Shown: positions 45,303-54,850 of the stretch, in pieces
How positions within the stretch are numbered: the first letter of the stretch is position 1
How the letters are laid out: each line of letters opens with the position of its first letter
NCBI RefSeq assembly: GCF_042654525.1
Contig: NZ_JBHSGP010000014.1
Location: 372,001-436,000, forward strand
From: Geojedonia litorea
GTDB lineage: Bacteria > Bacteroidota > Bacteroidia > Flavobacteriales > Flavobacteriaceae
Reading direction: 5' to 3'
Length of the DNA: 64,000 nucleotides
Program-made: the position numbers and the translations under genes
Notes under the pieces: model-generated
Database searches by the model: none
Told to the model about the DNA's origin: nothing
The model's input: the letters and a program-made list of their open reading frames with translations, nothing else

Positions 45303-47570
45303 ATGAAAATTATATTAAATAGTATTTTGACTGCTACCTGTTGTTTTTTACTTACATCATGTAACACTAGTCAAGCACCTGAAACATTAAACACATCAGA
45401 GCCAAGTCATCCTAAATTAATTCTTACGGCTAACGGTGTCAATTCCATAAAATCACAACTTGGAAAAACCCCGCTTTTTGATAAATCTCTTGAAGAAACT
45501 AAAGCAGAAGTTGATGCAGAAATTGCACTTGGGATAGATGTTCCAGTTCCTAAAGATTTTTCGGGTGGATATACCCACGAACGTCATAAAAAGAATTTTT
45601 TGATACTTCAAAAAGCGGGTGTACTGTTTCAGATTCTGGATGATGAAAAATATGCCATTTATATCCGTGATATGCTCATGGCGTACGCCAAACTTTATCC
45701 TACCTTACCGGTTCATCCTCAAACCAGATCATATGCTCGAGGGAAATTATTTTGGCAATGCCTTAATGATTCAAACTGGCTCGTTTATACAAGTCAGGCC
45801 TATGATTGCATCTATAATTGGTTATCTAAAGAAGAACGAGATGTTTTGGAAAATGACCTATTTAAGCCATTTGCTGATTTCATTTCCATAGAAAATCCAC
45901 AATTTTTTAATCGTGTTCATAATCACAGCACCTGGGGCAATGTTGCTGTTGGAATGATTGCCTTGGTTATGGATGATGATAGCTTATTACAACGCGCGCT
46001 TTACGGTATAAAAAATGTGAATCTAGATGCTAATATGAAGGACAATGATGGTGGTTTCATTAATAAGGATGGAAAAGTAGGCTTCTTCGCAAACCTTGAT
46101 GAGCCCTTTTCACCAGATGGTTATTATACTGAAGGGCCCTATTACCAGCGCTATGCGATGTATCCTTTTTTGATTTTCGCAGAGGCTCTTCAAAACAAAA
46201 AACCAGAGCTCAAAATTTTTCAATATAAGGATAGCGTGCTTTTAAAATCGGTCAAGACCCTTATCAATTTGTCTGATGCCGATGGGGACTTCTTCCCTAT
46301 TAATGATGCGCAAAAAGGCATGTCATATTATTCAAGAGAATTGGTTACGGCTGTTGATATTGCCTATCATTTTGGAGGGAATGACCCACAACTTTTAAGT
46401 ATTGCCCAAAAACAAGATCGCGTAGTTTTGGATGATTCAGGAATGTCAGTTGCAAATGATCTTCAATTAAATAAGGCAAAACCTTTTGTAAAATCCTCAA
46501 TCGAACTTCGTGATGGTCCAAATGGTGATCAAGGGGGTATTGGGATTTTGAGAAATGAACCTATGGAATTAGTGTTTAAATATGCAGCTCAAGGATTAAG
46601 TCACGGTCACTACGATAAATTATCGTATTCAATGTATGAAGATGGTAATGAAGTCCTTCAAGATTATGGATTGGCTCGTTTTGTAAATATTGAACAAAAA
46701 GGTGGGGGGAATTATTTGAAAGAAAATACCACTTGGGCAAAACAAACTATTGCACATAATACGGTTGTTCAAAATGAAGCCTCTCATTTTAATGGCGAAT
46801 ATGAAATAGGAAGTATGTACCATTCTGAAGGATACCTATTTGATATTGGAAATCGCAATCTTCAAGTTGTAAGTGCCAAGGAGAAAAATGCCTATCCCGG
46901 AACTGAAATGCATAGAACCATGGCCATGATAAAAGATAGCAGTTTAACTAAACCATTCGTTTTGGATATTGTTAAGGTCACTTCCAATAAACCAAATCAG
47001 TATGACTTCCCTTTTTATTATTTGGGTCAACTTATGCAGACTAATTTTGAGTACAGTGCTCCGAAATCTTTAGCCCCTCTTGGGGCAGCTAATGGTTACC
47101 AGCATTTATATAGTGAAGGTAAAGGGATTTCAGATGGTAACAATTCGACTTTAAATTGGCTTCTCAATGGGAAATTTTATACCTTAACAACAGTGACCTC
47201 ACAGGGTGACGAATTGCACTTAGCAAGAGTTGGAGCAAATGATCCCAATTTTAACCTACGTCGTGATCCAGCATTGATACTAAGGAAGAAAAATTCAAAA
47301 GACGCACTATTTGTGTCAATTATAGAATCTCATGGCACTTATAGTCCAGTTTCAGAATTGGCTATAAACGCCTATAGTAATATTAAGAAATTGGAAGTTT
47401 TATTTGATGATTCATATTATACCGCTGTAGCCATTTGGACCAAAGATGAACATTCAAAACTGTTTATAATTTCTAATACAAATAATCAAAAAACACAAAA
47501 ACATCAAATAAGTATAAATGGAAAGGAATACCAATGGACTGGTCCCTTCACTTTCCAAAACATTAAATAA
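45303..47570 (+). CDS. PL17 exolytic oligoalginate lyase lipoprotein
   Basis: The 755-residue lipoprotein (FLLTSCNTSQ) has an N-terminal alpha/alpha-barrel alginate-lyase domain (about 75-370, with FNRVHNHSTWGNVAVGM) and a C-terminal heparinase II/III-like beta-sheet domain (about 395-650, with LSHGHYDKLSYSMYEDG, carrying His/Tyr typical of PL17). PL17 enzymes release unsaturated monouronate from oligoalginates. KdgF follows eight bases later, as expected for the next step. Confidence 0.93.
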   Translation: MKIILNSILTATCCFLLTSCNTSQAPETLNTSEPSHPKLILTANGVNSIKSQLGKTPLFDKSLEETKAEVDAEIALGIDVPVPKDFSGGYTHERHKKNFLILQKAGVLFQILDDEKYAIYIRDMLMAYAKLYPTLPVHPQTRSYARGKLFWQCLNDSNWLVYTSQAYDCIYNWLSKEERDVLENDLFKPFADFISIENPQFFNRVHNHSTWGNVAVGMIALVMDDDSLLQRALYGIKNVNLDANMKDNDGGFINKDGKVGFFANLDEPFSPDGYYTEGPYYQRYAMYPFLIFAEALQNKKPELKIFQYKDSVLLKSVKTLINLSDADGDFFPINDAQKGMSYYSRELVTAVDIAYHFGGNDPQLLSIAQKQDRVVLDDSGMSVANDLQLNKAKPFVKSSIELRDGPNGDQGGIGILRNEPMELVFKYAAQGLSHGHYDKLSYSMYEDGNEVLQDYGLARFVNIEQKGGGNYLKENTTWAKQTIAHNTVVQNEASHFNGEYEIGSMYHSEGYLFDIGNRNLQVVSAKEKNAYPGTEMHRTMAMIKDSSLTKPFVLDIVKVTSNKPNQYDFPFYYLGQLMQTNFEYSAPKSLAPLGAANGYQHLYSEGKGISDGNNSTLNWLLNGKFYTLTTVTSQGDELHLARVGANDPNFNLRRDPALILRKKNSKDALFVSIIESHGTYSPVSELAINAYSNIKKLEVLFDDSYYTAVAIWTKDEHSKLFIISNTNNQKTQKHQISINGKEYQWTGPFTFQNIK

Positions 47571-47577
47571 TTAAATT

Positions 47578-47925
47578 ATGAAAACATTTGGAGCAAGTAA
47601 AGAATTTTTAATGGGAGATGAAATCCAGTGGGAAACCGTTGGTGAAGGAGTTCAAAGAAAAATAATGGGATATGATGACAAAATCATGTTGGTTGATGTC
47701 AACTTCTCTGCAGGTGGCGTTGGCCCTATGCATCAACATTATCATTCGCAAGTTACCTATGTGGTTAGCGGTGAATTTGAACTTACCATTGGAGACCAAA
47801 CAAAACTAATGAAAGCGGGAGATGCTTTTTATATACCACCTAATGTCATGCACGGGGCAATTTGCAAAAAAGCCGGAAAACTAATTGATGTTTTTAGCCC
47901 AATACGTGAAGATTTCATGCAATAA
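47578..47925 (+). CDS. kdgF: KdgF-like cupin (unsaturated uronate to DEH)
   Basis: The 115-residue single-cupin protein has the metal ligands His52, His54 and Gln58 in MHQHYHSQ and His92 in NVMHGAI. KdgF speeds ring opening of 4,5-unsaturated uronate to 4-deoxy-L-erythro-5-hexoseulose uronate (DEH). It ends the second alginate operon directly after the exolyase that makes its substrate. It has no signal peptide, so it acts in the cytoplasm, which would require import of the unsaturated monouronate. Confidence 0.9.
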   Translation: MKTFGASKEFLMGDEIQWETVGEGVQRKIMGYDDKIMLVDVNFSAGGVGPMHQHYHSQVTYVVSGEFELTIGDQTKLMKAGDAFYIPPNVMHGAICKKAGKLIDVFSPIREDFMQ

Positions 47926-48010
47926 TTTCATTTTAAGTAAGAAATATTCGCGAAAATCATAAAATTTTAAACTTTTTTTAAGAAAAAGTTGGAGATAAGA
48001 ATATTTTCTA

Positions 48011-48039
48011 TATATTTGGTAAACCAGATTGGTTAACCA
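48011..48039 (+). promoter_or_regulatory. Alginate operator 3 overlapping the -7 box of the susC operon
   Basis: The -7 box TATATTTG (48011-48018) overlaps TGGTAAACCA (48017-48026), then GAT and TGGTTAACCA (48030-48039). A -33-like GTTG stands at 48-kb position 47988-47991. The leader to the susC ATG is about 210 nt. Confidence 0.87.
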
Positions 48040-48055
48040 GTTAATTAATCTTAAA

Positions 48056-48112
48056 AAAAGGACAGGTGCACGCCTATCCTTTTAAGTCATTACTTCTTTG
48101 GAGGGAAGTAAA
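48056..48112 (+). promoter_or_regulatory. Leader hairpin and element shared with the MFS gene
   Basis: A hairpin (AAAAGGA to TCCTTTT, 48056-48083, one mismatch) is followed by TGGAGGGAAGTAAA at 48099-48112. The heptamer GTGCACG at 48066 and the 14-mer also occur before the MFS gene at 55573 and 55604, with a similar gap. It may be an RNA leader element or a second regulator site. Confidence 0.5.
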
Positions 48113-48236
48113 ATTACATGTAGCTACTTTAAACAACATGCTTACTGCAAAAATACTAAACTAACCGTTATCATGCAATAACATGTTTTTAGGTGACTAC
48201 TTTACACTAACAAGTTTAAAACTAAAACAATTAATT

Positions 48237-51200
48237 ATGAACTTAAAAACTAAGCTAACATTAATCGTAATGCTTCTAGTGAACATTGCGGTTATAGCTC
48301 AAGATCGATCTACCATCAGCGGTACTGTGGTTTCCGAAGTTGACAACCTGCCATTACCGGGTGTTAACATTATTATTATGGGTACTACTACTGGAGTCTC
48401 TACAGATTTTGATGGTAACTATCAAATTCAAGCCAAATCTGGAGATGTTCTTCAATTTTCCTTTTTAGGCTATGTAACCAAAACAGTCATTGTTGCTAAT
48501 CAACAAACCATCAACATAGCTCTCGCAGAAGACGCTAGTCAACTTGATGAAGTAGTTGTAGTTGGTTATGGTACACAAAAGAAATCGCATTTAACAGGAG
48601 CTATCTCAAAGGTTGTAAACGAAGATTTAGATCAAATTGCAGTAGCCAGAGTTGATGATGCTCTTATTGGTCAAGTATCAGGGGTAAACATTCAAGCCAC
48701 TAATGCAGAAGCTGGAGGTGCTCCAACCATTACTATTAGAGGGGTTGGATCTATTACAGCCGATTCAGGACCAGCACTAGTCGTTGACGGCGTTGTAGTA
48801 AGCTCTGAATTTCTTGGCAACCTTGACATGAATGATGTTGAATCTTTTGAGGTATTAAAAGATGCTGCATCTGCTGCCATTTATGGTAGTGAAGGATCCA
48901 ATGGGGTTATTTTAATCACTACAAAAAGTGGTAAAGCTGGTAAAACAAAATTCAGCTATCAAACCTATACAGGTTACAAACAAGCCCATGGAAGTGATGA
49001 TTACAGAAAAAATACAAGAAAGTGGGCTGAAATAGAGCGCGCTGCAACGGGTACACTAACAAATGAAACACAGTATGCCCTTTTATTAGTTGAAACAACT
49101 GGAATTGATAGAGATTGGCAGGATGTATTCTTTGACGGAGGAACTATTACAAGTCATTCGTTTGCTGCTCGTGGAGGAACAGAGAGCACAAAATTTAGTG
49201 CTTCTTTAAGATATCTTGGCGATGAAGGTGTGGTCATTACAGATGACTACAAATTATATACAGGAAATCTAAAAATGGATTCTGATTTTTTAGGTAAGAG
49301 AGCGAAATTTGGTCTTAGTATTACACCATCGTATACTAAGCAAAGACGATTACCAACATCTATCCATAACCCAACTCGTCAATCACCTTGGCTACCTATT
49401 TATCATACAGCTGAAACACTTCAGTTTATAAATAGAAGCGCTTATCCAGACGTAGGTGTTGGAGATTACTTCTATGAGAATCATTTACGTAATATAGATA
49501 TTGATCCTAATGATGGATTTGGTTCAAGTAGACCTCGTACTTCAGGTGATTCAAACCCATATGCACAATATGTTGAAAGAGAGCATTATGATTATAACAC
49601 CAAATTATATGGGTCAACCTATTTAAGTTTTGAACTTTTAGATGGTCTTACAGCTAAAACATCGCTTGGGGTTACTTTAGAACAAAGAAAGCGAACTCGA
49701 TGGGATGGCACCAAACATCATGCCTCTGGAAACAGTAGAGCTGCCTATAGTGTGAATAATAGATTTCGTACTCGAGTGATTTCAGATAATACCTTAAACT
49801 ACAGTAAAGATTTTGGCGATCATGAAATTGATGTATTAGCAGGTTTTACTGTACAGCAAAGAAAATCTGAATCTAGTCAAATAGAAGGTAGTGGTTATAG
49901 CAACGATAATCTTAAAAATATTCAAGGGGCACTTCCTACAAGTATTATCGCTACGGAAGTTAATACTGAACTAACTAAAATAGGTTATTTCGGAAGAATC
50001 AACTATGCCTTTGCCGACAAATACTTAATATCTGCTTCGTTTAGACGTGATGGAAGTTCTGTTTTTGGTACTGCTACTAAATGGGGTAATTTCCCTGCGG
50101 TTTCTGTAGGTTGGAATGTGGCTAAAGAAGAATTCTTAAGAGATAGTGATTTTTTCAACAATTTAAAGTTTAGAGCTAGTTTTGGTCTCACAGGGTCTGA
50201 AAATTTTAATGTGGGTAGCGAGGTCGTTAATGTATGGCCCTATTTAGCACTCTTACAAAACAGTAATGCTGTTGTTGGAAACGGCATCCCAAGTGGAGTA
50301 TCACCGCTTAATATTGCAAATGCTTTACTACAGTGGGAAGCTTCTGAAGAATTAACCGTTGGTTTAGATTACGGGTTTCTTAATAACCGTATTTCAGGCT
50401 CATTAGATTATTACCAAAGAACTAGTGATAAATTATTATTGGAAAATCCTGTTTCATATATAACTGGATTTACAAGTGGTATAGTGAATTTAGGAGAAGT
50501 TCAAAACAGAGGATGGGAATTTGAGTTAAGAACAAAAAATGTCACTAATGAGAAATTCTCTTGGAATTCCACGTTTATCGCTTCTACCAACCAAAATGAA
50601 TTGTTGAGTTTTGGTGATTCTAACAATGCTTTGATAGAAGATGATTATGGTAGAAATTCACAATGGATTAATAGAATCGGCCAGCCAATATCTTCATATT
50701 GGGGATATGTAGTTGACACAGATAAATACAATGAAACTCAATTTAGAACAACCTATGTGAGTACACCTTGGAATAGAATCAACGGTCAAGCTGAAGATAC
50801 TATTGTAAAAGATTTAAATGGAGATGGTATTATTACTGCCGATGACAAAACTATTTTAGGTGATCCATATCCAGACTTAATATATAGTTTTACCAACGAA
50901 TTTAAATTTGGAGATTTTGATTTCTCTTTTATGGTACAAGGGAGCCTTGGTGCACAAATCAATAATATAGGAGATCAATATTTCTTTAACTGGTTTGGAA
51001 ATGCAACCAGAAGTGGTGGTGCTGCACAAGCAGTTGCCGATGGTCTTGTGCCACACGAATCATTTATTCAAGAAAAAGTATTAACGAGTGAAGTTATTGC
51101 AAGTGCAGATTACTTCTCTTTACGAAATGTAAATATTGGGTATAACTTTTCAGAGGATGTAACCTCTAAAATAGGCGTGTCAGATATTAGATTATATGCT

Positions 51201-51353
51201 ACTGCTCAAAATTTGATTTATATCACTGCTGATGATTACCACGGTTTCAATCCAGAACACGATGATAATGGTAATCCTAGAGCTTACGGTTCACAAAGAG
51301 CTGGTACACCAATATACAAAACGGTAACCCTTGGTCTGAACATTGACTTTTAA
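48237..51353 (+). CDS. SusC-like TonB-dependent oligoalginate transporter
   Basis: The 1038-residue outer-membrane protein has a signal peptide (about 1-21), a CarboxypepD_reg-like domain (about 25-105), the SusC junction LDEVVVVGYGTQKKSHLTGAI, a plug with YGSEGSNGVILITTKSG, and a barrel ending LGLNIDF. It would import oligoalginates together with the SusD partner 19 bp downstream. The start at 48237 gives a normal signal peptide; the upstream in-frame start at 48183 would add 18 residues and is rejected. Operator 3 lies about 200 bp upstream. Confidence 0.95.
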   Translation: MNLKTKLTLIVMLLVNIAVIAQDRSTISGTVVSEVDNLPLPGVNIIIMGTTTGVSTDFDGNYQIQAKSGDVLQFSFLGYVTKTVIVANQQTINIALAEDASQLDEVVVVGYGTQKKSHLTGAISKVVNEDLDQIAVARVDDALIGQVSGVNIQATNAEAGGAPTITIRGVGSITADSGPALVVDGVVVSSEFLGNLDMNDVESFEVLKDAASAAIYGSEGSNGVILITTKSGKAGKTKFSYQTYTGYKQAHGSDDYRKNTRKWAEIERAATGTLTNETQYALLLVETTGIDRDWQDVFFDGGTITSHSFAARGGTESTKFSASLRYLGDEGVVITDDYKLYTGNLKMDSDFLGKRAKFGLSITPSYTKQRRLPTSIHNPTRQSPWLPIYHTAETLQFINRSAYPDVGVGDYFYENHLRNIDIDPNDGFGSSRPRTSGDSNPYAQYVEREHYDYNTKLYGSTYLSFELLDGLTAKTSLGVTLEQRKRTRWDGTKHHASGNSRAAYSVNNRFRTRVISDNTLNYSKDFGDHEIDVLAGFTVQQRKSESSQIEGSGYSNDNLKNIQGALPTSIIATEVNTELTKIGYFGRINYAFADKYLISASFRRDGSSVFGTATKWGNFPAVSVGWNVAKEEFLRDSDFFNNLKFRASFGLTGSENFNVGSEVVNVWPYLALLQNSNAVVGNGIPSGVSPLNIANALLQWEASEELTVGLDYGFLNNRISGSLDYYQRTSDKLLLENPVSYITGFTSGIVNLGEVQNRGWEFELRTKNVTNEKFSWNSTFIASTNQNELLSFGDSNNALIEDDYGRNSQWINRIGQPISSYWGYVVDTDKYNETQFRTTYVSTPWNRINGQAEDTIVKDLNGDGIITADDKTILGDPYPDLIYSFTNEFKFGDFDFSFMVQGSLGAQINNIGDQYFFNWFGNATRSGGAAQAVADGLVPHESFIQEKVLTSEVIASADYFSLRNVNIGYNFSEDVTSKIGVSDIRLYATAQNLIYITADDYHGFNPEHDDNGNPRAYGSQRAGTPIYKTVTLGLNIDF

Positions 51354-51371
51354 TTATAAAACTTACAAATT

Positions 51372-52832
51372 ATGAAACATATAAAATATTTAGTCTTTTC
51401 CATTACAGGGTTGTTTTTTATTTCCTGTGATACTGATGAGTTTTTAAATCCATTGCCAGATACTGTAGTTACGCTGGAATCCTTTTTCCAAAGTGATGCA
51501 GATGTATTGTCAGGAATAATAGGAATTTACGACGCCTTACAAGGGGTTAATGAAAACACAGAAACTAGTTTAACTAGAGCCAACAGAGGTGTCCAGTTTG
51601 AGCATCTTTTAACCGAACATCGTACCGATAATACCAGAAACAAGACCCTAGAGGGATCAAAATCTGATTTTCACAGATATGTAGTTAATGCTAATAATGT
51701 GGAATCTGAAGATTATTATCAGTCTATGTACGAAGTTATTTTTAGAGCCAATAATATTTTGAACTATATTGATATAGCTGATGAAGCCAATAGAGCAAAA
51801 TATACTGCCGAAGCTAAATTTTTAAGAGCCTATGCGTATTTTAAATTAGTTAGGTTGTTTGGAGATGTGCCTTTAGTGACTTCAGTAATATCACCTGTAG
51901 ATAAGGTAACACCGTTTACTAGGGTTCCAGTAGCAGAGATTTACACACAAATCGTTGCCGATTTACAAGAAGCGGCTAATGTTTTGGACAACACCTACAA
52001 ATCAAGAGCTTCAAGAGCTGCTGCCCAAGGTATATTGGCAAAAGTGTATTTAACACAACCTAACCGCAATTATACCGGAGCTCAACAATTATGCGAAGCG
52101 ATTATAAGCGGTGGAAATTTCACTTTAAGACCTAATTATCACGATGTATTTTATTCAGAATTGAATAGTGAGATTATTTTTGCCATTCAATATGCATCGG
52201 GAAATCCTAATGAAAGCCAAAGTTTTTCATCTGAATTTACTTCTGGAGCACGTCGTCAAGGAAGAGAAGATGGTCAAAATATCGTGAATGCAAACTTAAT
52301 TGCAGACTTTGATATGATTGGTGGAATTAGAACTGCGGTCTCTTATGTGACCTTCCCAGATGAAACTGAAGTAACAAAATATTTACCAGATGGATCAGAT
52401 CTTTCTAATCTTTCAGCACCTACCTATGGTGGAAGTGCAAGAGATGCAGGTAACGATTATATTGCTTTACGTTATGCCGATGTGCTTTTAATGCACGTAG
52501 AGGCAATTTTAGCCGGAGGTGCAGCTACCGTTGACCCAAGTGCTTTAGAGTCTTTTAGAAAAATAAGAGATCGAGCCTTCCCAAGTACAGCTCCAAACGC
52601 TATAGCAAGTGTAACCAAAGAGGATCTTTTACGTGAAAGACGTGTAGAATTAGCATTTGAAAATCAACGCTATTTTGATTTAAAAAGATTTGGCGTTTTA
52701 GATGAGGTATTGAGTGCGCATTCAACACAAATGGGGTATATCTATGATTCAAGAAAGGCATCTCTGCTACCTATTCCGGCAAGAGAAATAAATATTAGTG
52801 GTGGCCTTTTAACTCAAAACCCTGGATATTAA
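51372..52832 (+). CDS. SusD-like surface glycan-binding lipoprotein
   Basis: The 486-residue lipoprotein (LFFISCDTDEF) has SusD-type TPR helices (AEAKFLRAYAYFKLVRLFGDVPLV near residue 140) and the RagB/SusD C-terminal segment LLRERRVELAFENQRYFDLKRFG. It should lid the SusC transporter and bind alginate oligosaccharides. It is co-transcribed with susC and the PKD gene. Confidence 0.95.
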   Translation: MKHIKYLVFSITGLFFISCDTDEFLNPLPDTVVTLESFFQSDADVLSGIIGIYDALQGVNENTETSLTRANRGVQFEHLLTEHRTDNTRNKTLEGSKSDFHRYVVNANNVESEDYYQSMYEVIFRANNILNYIDIADEANRAKYTAEAKFLRAYAYFKLVRLFGDVPLVTSVISPVDKVTPFTRVPVAEIYTQIVADLQEAANVLDNTYKSRASRAAAQGILAKVYLTQPNRNYTGAQQLCEAIISGGNFTLRPNYHDVFYSELNSEIIFAIQYASGNPNESQSFSSEFTSGARRQGREDGQNIVNANLIADFDMIGGIRTAVSYVTFPDETEVTKYLPDGSDLSNLSAPTYGGSARDAGNDYIALRYADVLLMHVEAILAGGAATVDPSALESFRKIRDRAFPSTAPNAIASVTKEDLLRERRVELAFENQRYFDLKRFGVLDEVLSAHSTQMGYIYDSRKASLLPIPAREINISGGLLTQNPGY

Positions 52833-52850
52833 TATTTAAAAAATTTAATT

Positions 52851-53792
52851 ATGAAGAATAAAACAAATATCTTATTTAAGACAACCATGTTGTGCTTAAG
52901 TTTACTCACAGCTAGTTTTATATCTAGTTGTGTTGGTGACGAGCTTTTTAGAGATGATCTCCCAGAGGCAGGTTCTCAAGTAGATAATTTTTTGCCAACG
53001 GCAGATTTCTCTTATGTTCCTGACGCCAATGATTTTAAAACTATTAAATTTACAAACCTTGCAACAGAATCTAACACTTTTTTGTGGGATTTTGGAAGTG
53101 GTGCAACCTCAACAGCACAAGACCCTAGTCATACTTTTGCAGGAGAAGGTTCCTATCCTGTAACTTTAACTGCAAGTGATGCCAATGGCGAGTCAGCTTC
53201 TAAAACTATACAAGTTGAAGTGGTTGATTTATTTGTGCCGCTTACACCAACAATTATAAATGGTGATATGGAAGATAGCAGCAATGGTTGGAAAATTAGC
53301 TTTTCAAATGGATGGTCAGGTAATGGTTTTGAATCTAGTAGTGATGGATCTTGGTTACGTTATGACGGCACCGACAATGGATCTAAAACCAGAGGCGCAA
53401 AATGGAATATGACCAGATCAGCAGCTGAATGGACTACTTCTAATACAAGACATGCTTACCAAGCTATTGTAGTGTCTCCTAACTGGGAATATACTTTAGA
53501 ATTTGAATATGCAATTAAAGATGATGCTGCAACCGATCCAATTGGAGGTAGAAGAGTTGTTGCCGAAATTCTCGACGGTCATTTTACCGACGGTGTTGAT
53601 GCTTACAATCAATCTCAAGCCGGTGGTGCTTTATTGACTTATGTAGGATCTGAAGTTAAAGGTAAAACAGTATTTACAACGGTTAAAGTTGATTTTACAT
53701 CAAATGCCTCTGGACTAGTGTCCATTTGGCTTTGGGCTGTGACGCCAGTTGATTTATACGTCGATAATGTTAAGGTATATCCTAAACTTTAA
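52851..53792 (+). CDS. PKD-domain surface lipoprotein (SusE/F position)
   Basis: The 313-residue lipoprotein (ASFISSCVGDELF) has a PKD domain (about 48-125, with FLWDFGSGATSTAQDPSHTF) and a C-terminal jelly-roll domain (about 130-313) like a carbohydrate-binding module. No catalytic residues are seen. The position after SusD suggests a surface glycan-binding protein that captures alginate. Ligand specificity is inferred from context. Confidence 0.83.
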   Translation: MKNKTNILFKTTMLCLSLLTASFISSCVGDELFRDDLPEAGSQVDNFLPTADFSYVPDANDFKTIKFTNLATESNTFLWDFGSGATSTAQDPSHTFAGEGSYPVTLTASDANGESASKTIQVEVVDLFVPLTPTIINGDMEDSSNGWKISFSNGWSGNGFESSSDGSWLRYDGTDNGSKTRGAKWNMTRSAAEWTTSNTRHAYQAIVVSPNWEYTLEFEYAIKDDAATDPIGGRRVVAEILDGHFTDGVDAYNQSQAGGALLTYVGSEVKGKTVFTTVKVDFTSNASGLVSIWLWAVTPVDLYVDNVKVYPKL

Positions 53793-53802
53793 GTTATAGT
53801 TC

Positions 53803-54714
53803 ATGAAAAACTTCCGAAAAAAAATTATAGCGTCAATGGTATTGATCCTATGTATAACTGTTAGTGCTACTTCTCAAAATAATGAAAGTAGCACAACAGA
53901 TTCGGATGCAAAGACTGAAAAAAAAGGAAAAAGGAAAAAATACAAGCTCCCAGATATTGATTTAAGTCATTGGAGTGTAACTACTCCTGAATTAAATGAT
54001 AAAGGTCGTGCAACTACCATTGAACCACCAGAAATTTTAAACTATGGTAGTGATGAAAGGTTGATACCGTATATGTATAACGATTCAACTGATGGAGGCT
54101 TGGTATTTTATGCATATCCAAGTGAAGGTACCACGGCAAATACAAAATATTCACGATCTGAATTACGTGAGCAAATGGAACCTGGCAACAATAATGTCAA
54201 CTGGACTTTTGCTCAAGGCGGTACACTAAAAGGTAAGCTCGCTGTTGAAGACGTAACTAAAGACAAAAACGGCAAGTACCATAGAGTAATTATAATGCAA
54301 ATTCACGGTCGATTGACTGATGAGCAACGCGATCTAATAGGTCAAAAAGACAATAATGCACCTCCAATACTAAAAATATATTGGGATAAAGGTAAAATTA
54401 GAGTAAAAACAAAAGTATTAAAAAATCCAAGTCTTGTAGGAGATGTACTTTTGCATGAAGAAGCCTGGGATGATGACGAAGGTTTCAATTTTGAACAAGA
54501 AGTAGGCTTTAGAAAGTTTACATTAGAAGTAAAAGTATCAGAAGGAAAAATGGTGGTGGTTTTAAATAATTCAGAATATAAAGTTTACGAAAATGTCCAT
54601 ATGAGAAAATGGGGCGTATTTGAGAATTATTTTAAAGCCGGCAATTACTTTCAAAGTAGAGATGAAGGTGCTTTTGCAAAAGTAAAATATTACAGTTTAG
54701 AAGTAACACATTAA
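53803..54714 (+). CDS. Secreted PL7 alginate lyase
   Basis: The 303-residue protein has a signal peptide (about 1-24), a Lys-rich low-complexity linker (35-50) and a PL7 jelly roll. Signatures are RSELREQ (118-124), QIHG (166-169) and YFKAGNYFQS (about 278-287). It is the last gene of the SusC/D operon. No lipobox is seen, so it may be periplasmic or released, unlike the lipoprotein PL7 at 38978. Confidence 0.92.
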   Translation: MKNFRKKIIASMVLILCITVSATSQNNESSTTDSDAKTEKKGKRKKYKLPDIDLSHWSVTTPELNDKGRATTIEPPEILNYGSDERLIPYMYNDSTDGGLVFYAYPSEGTTANTKYSRSELREQMEPGNNNVNWTFAQGGTLKGKLAVEDVTKDKNGKYHRVIIMQIHGRLTDEQRDLIGQKDNNAPPILKIYWDKGKIRVKTKVLKNPSLVGDVLLHEEAWDDDEGFNFEQEVGFRKFTLEVKVSEGKMVVVLNNSEYKVYENVHMRKWGVFENYFKAGNYFQSRDEGAFAKVKYYSLEVTH

Positions 54715-54813
54715 AAATAATGATTAGATTGAGTTAGTTAGTTTGAAGTGAATTACCGGTCTTTAAACGATCGGTAAAGCGCTTCAACATTTAATTAATA
54801 CCTGTTTTTTTTA

Positions 54814-54840
54814 TACATTTAGCGCGAATCTGGTTAACCA
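54814..54840 (+). promoter_or_regulatory. Alginate operator 4 in front of the GntR regulator
   Basis: A single TGGTTAACCA (54831-54840) lies ten bases after a weak -7 box TACATTTA (54814-54821) and ten bases before the gntR ATG. The left half TGGTAAACCA is missing. It fits autoregulation by a roadblock downstream of the start point. Confidence 0.75.
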
Positions 54841-54850
54841 TTTATACACT

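Noticed and set aside
48056..48083. Hairpin in the susC leader as a strong intrinsic terminator
   Set aside because: The stem has a mismatch and a wobble pair and only four T residues follow before AAG, so at most a weak attenuator.
48183..48236. Upstream start of the alginate susC gene
   Set aside because: The 18 extra residues precede a normal signal peptide that begins at 48237 and have no counterpart in SusC proteins.
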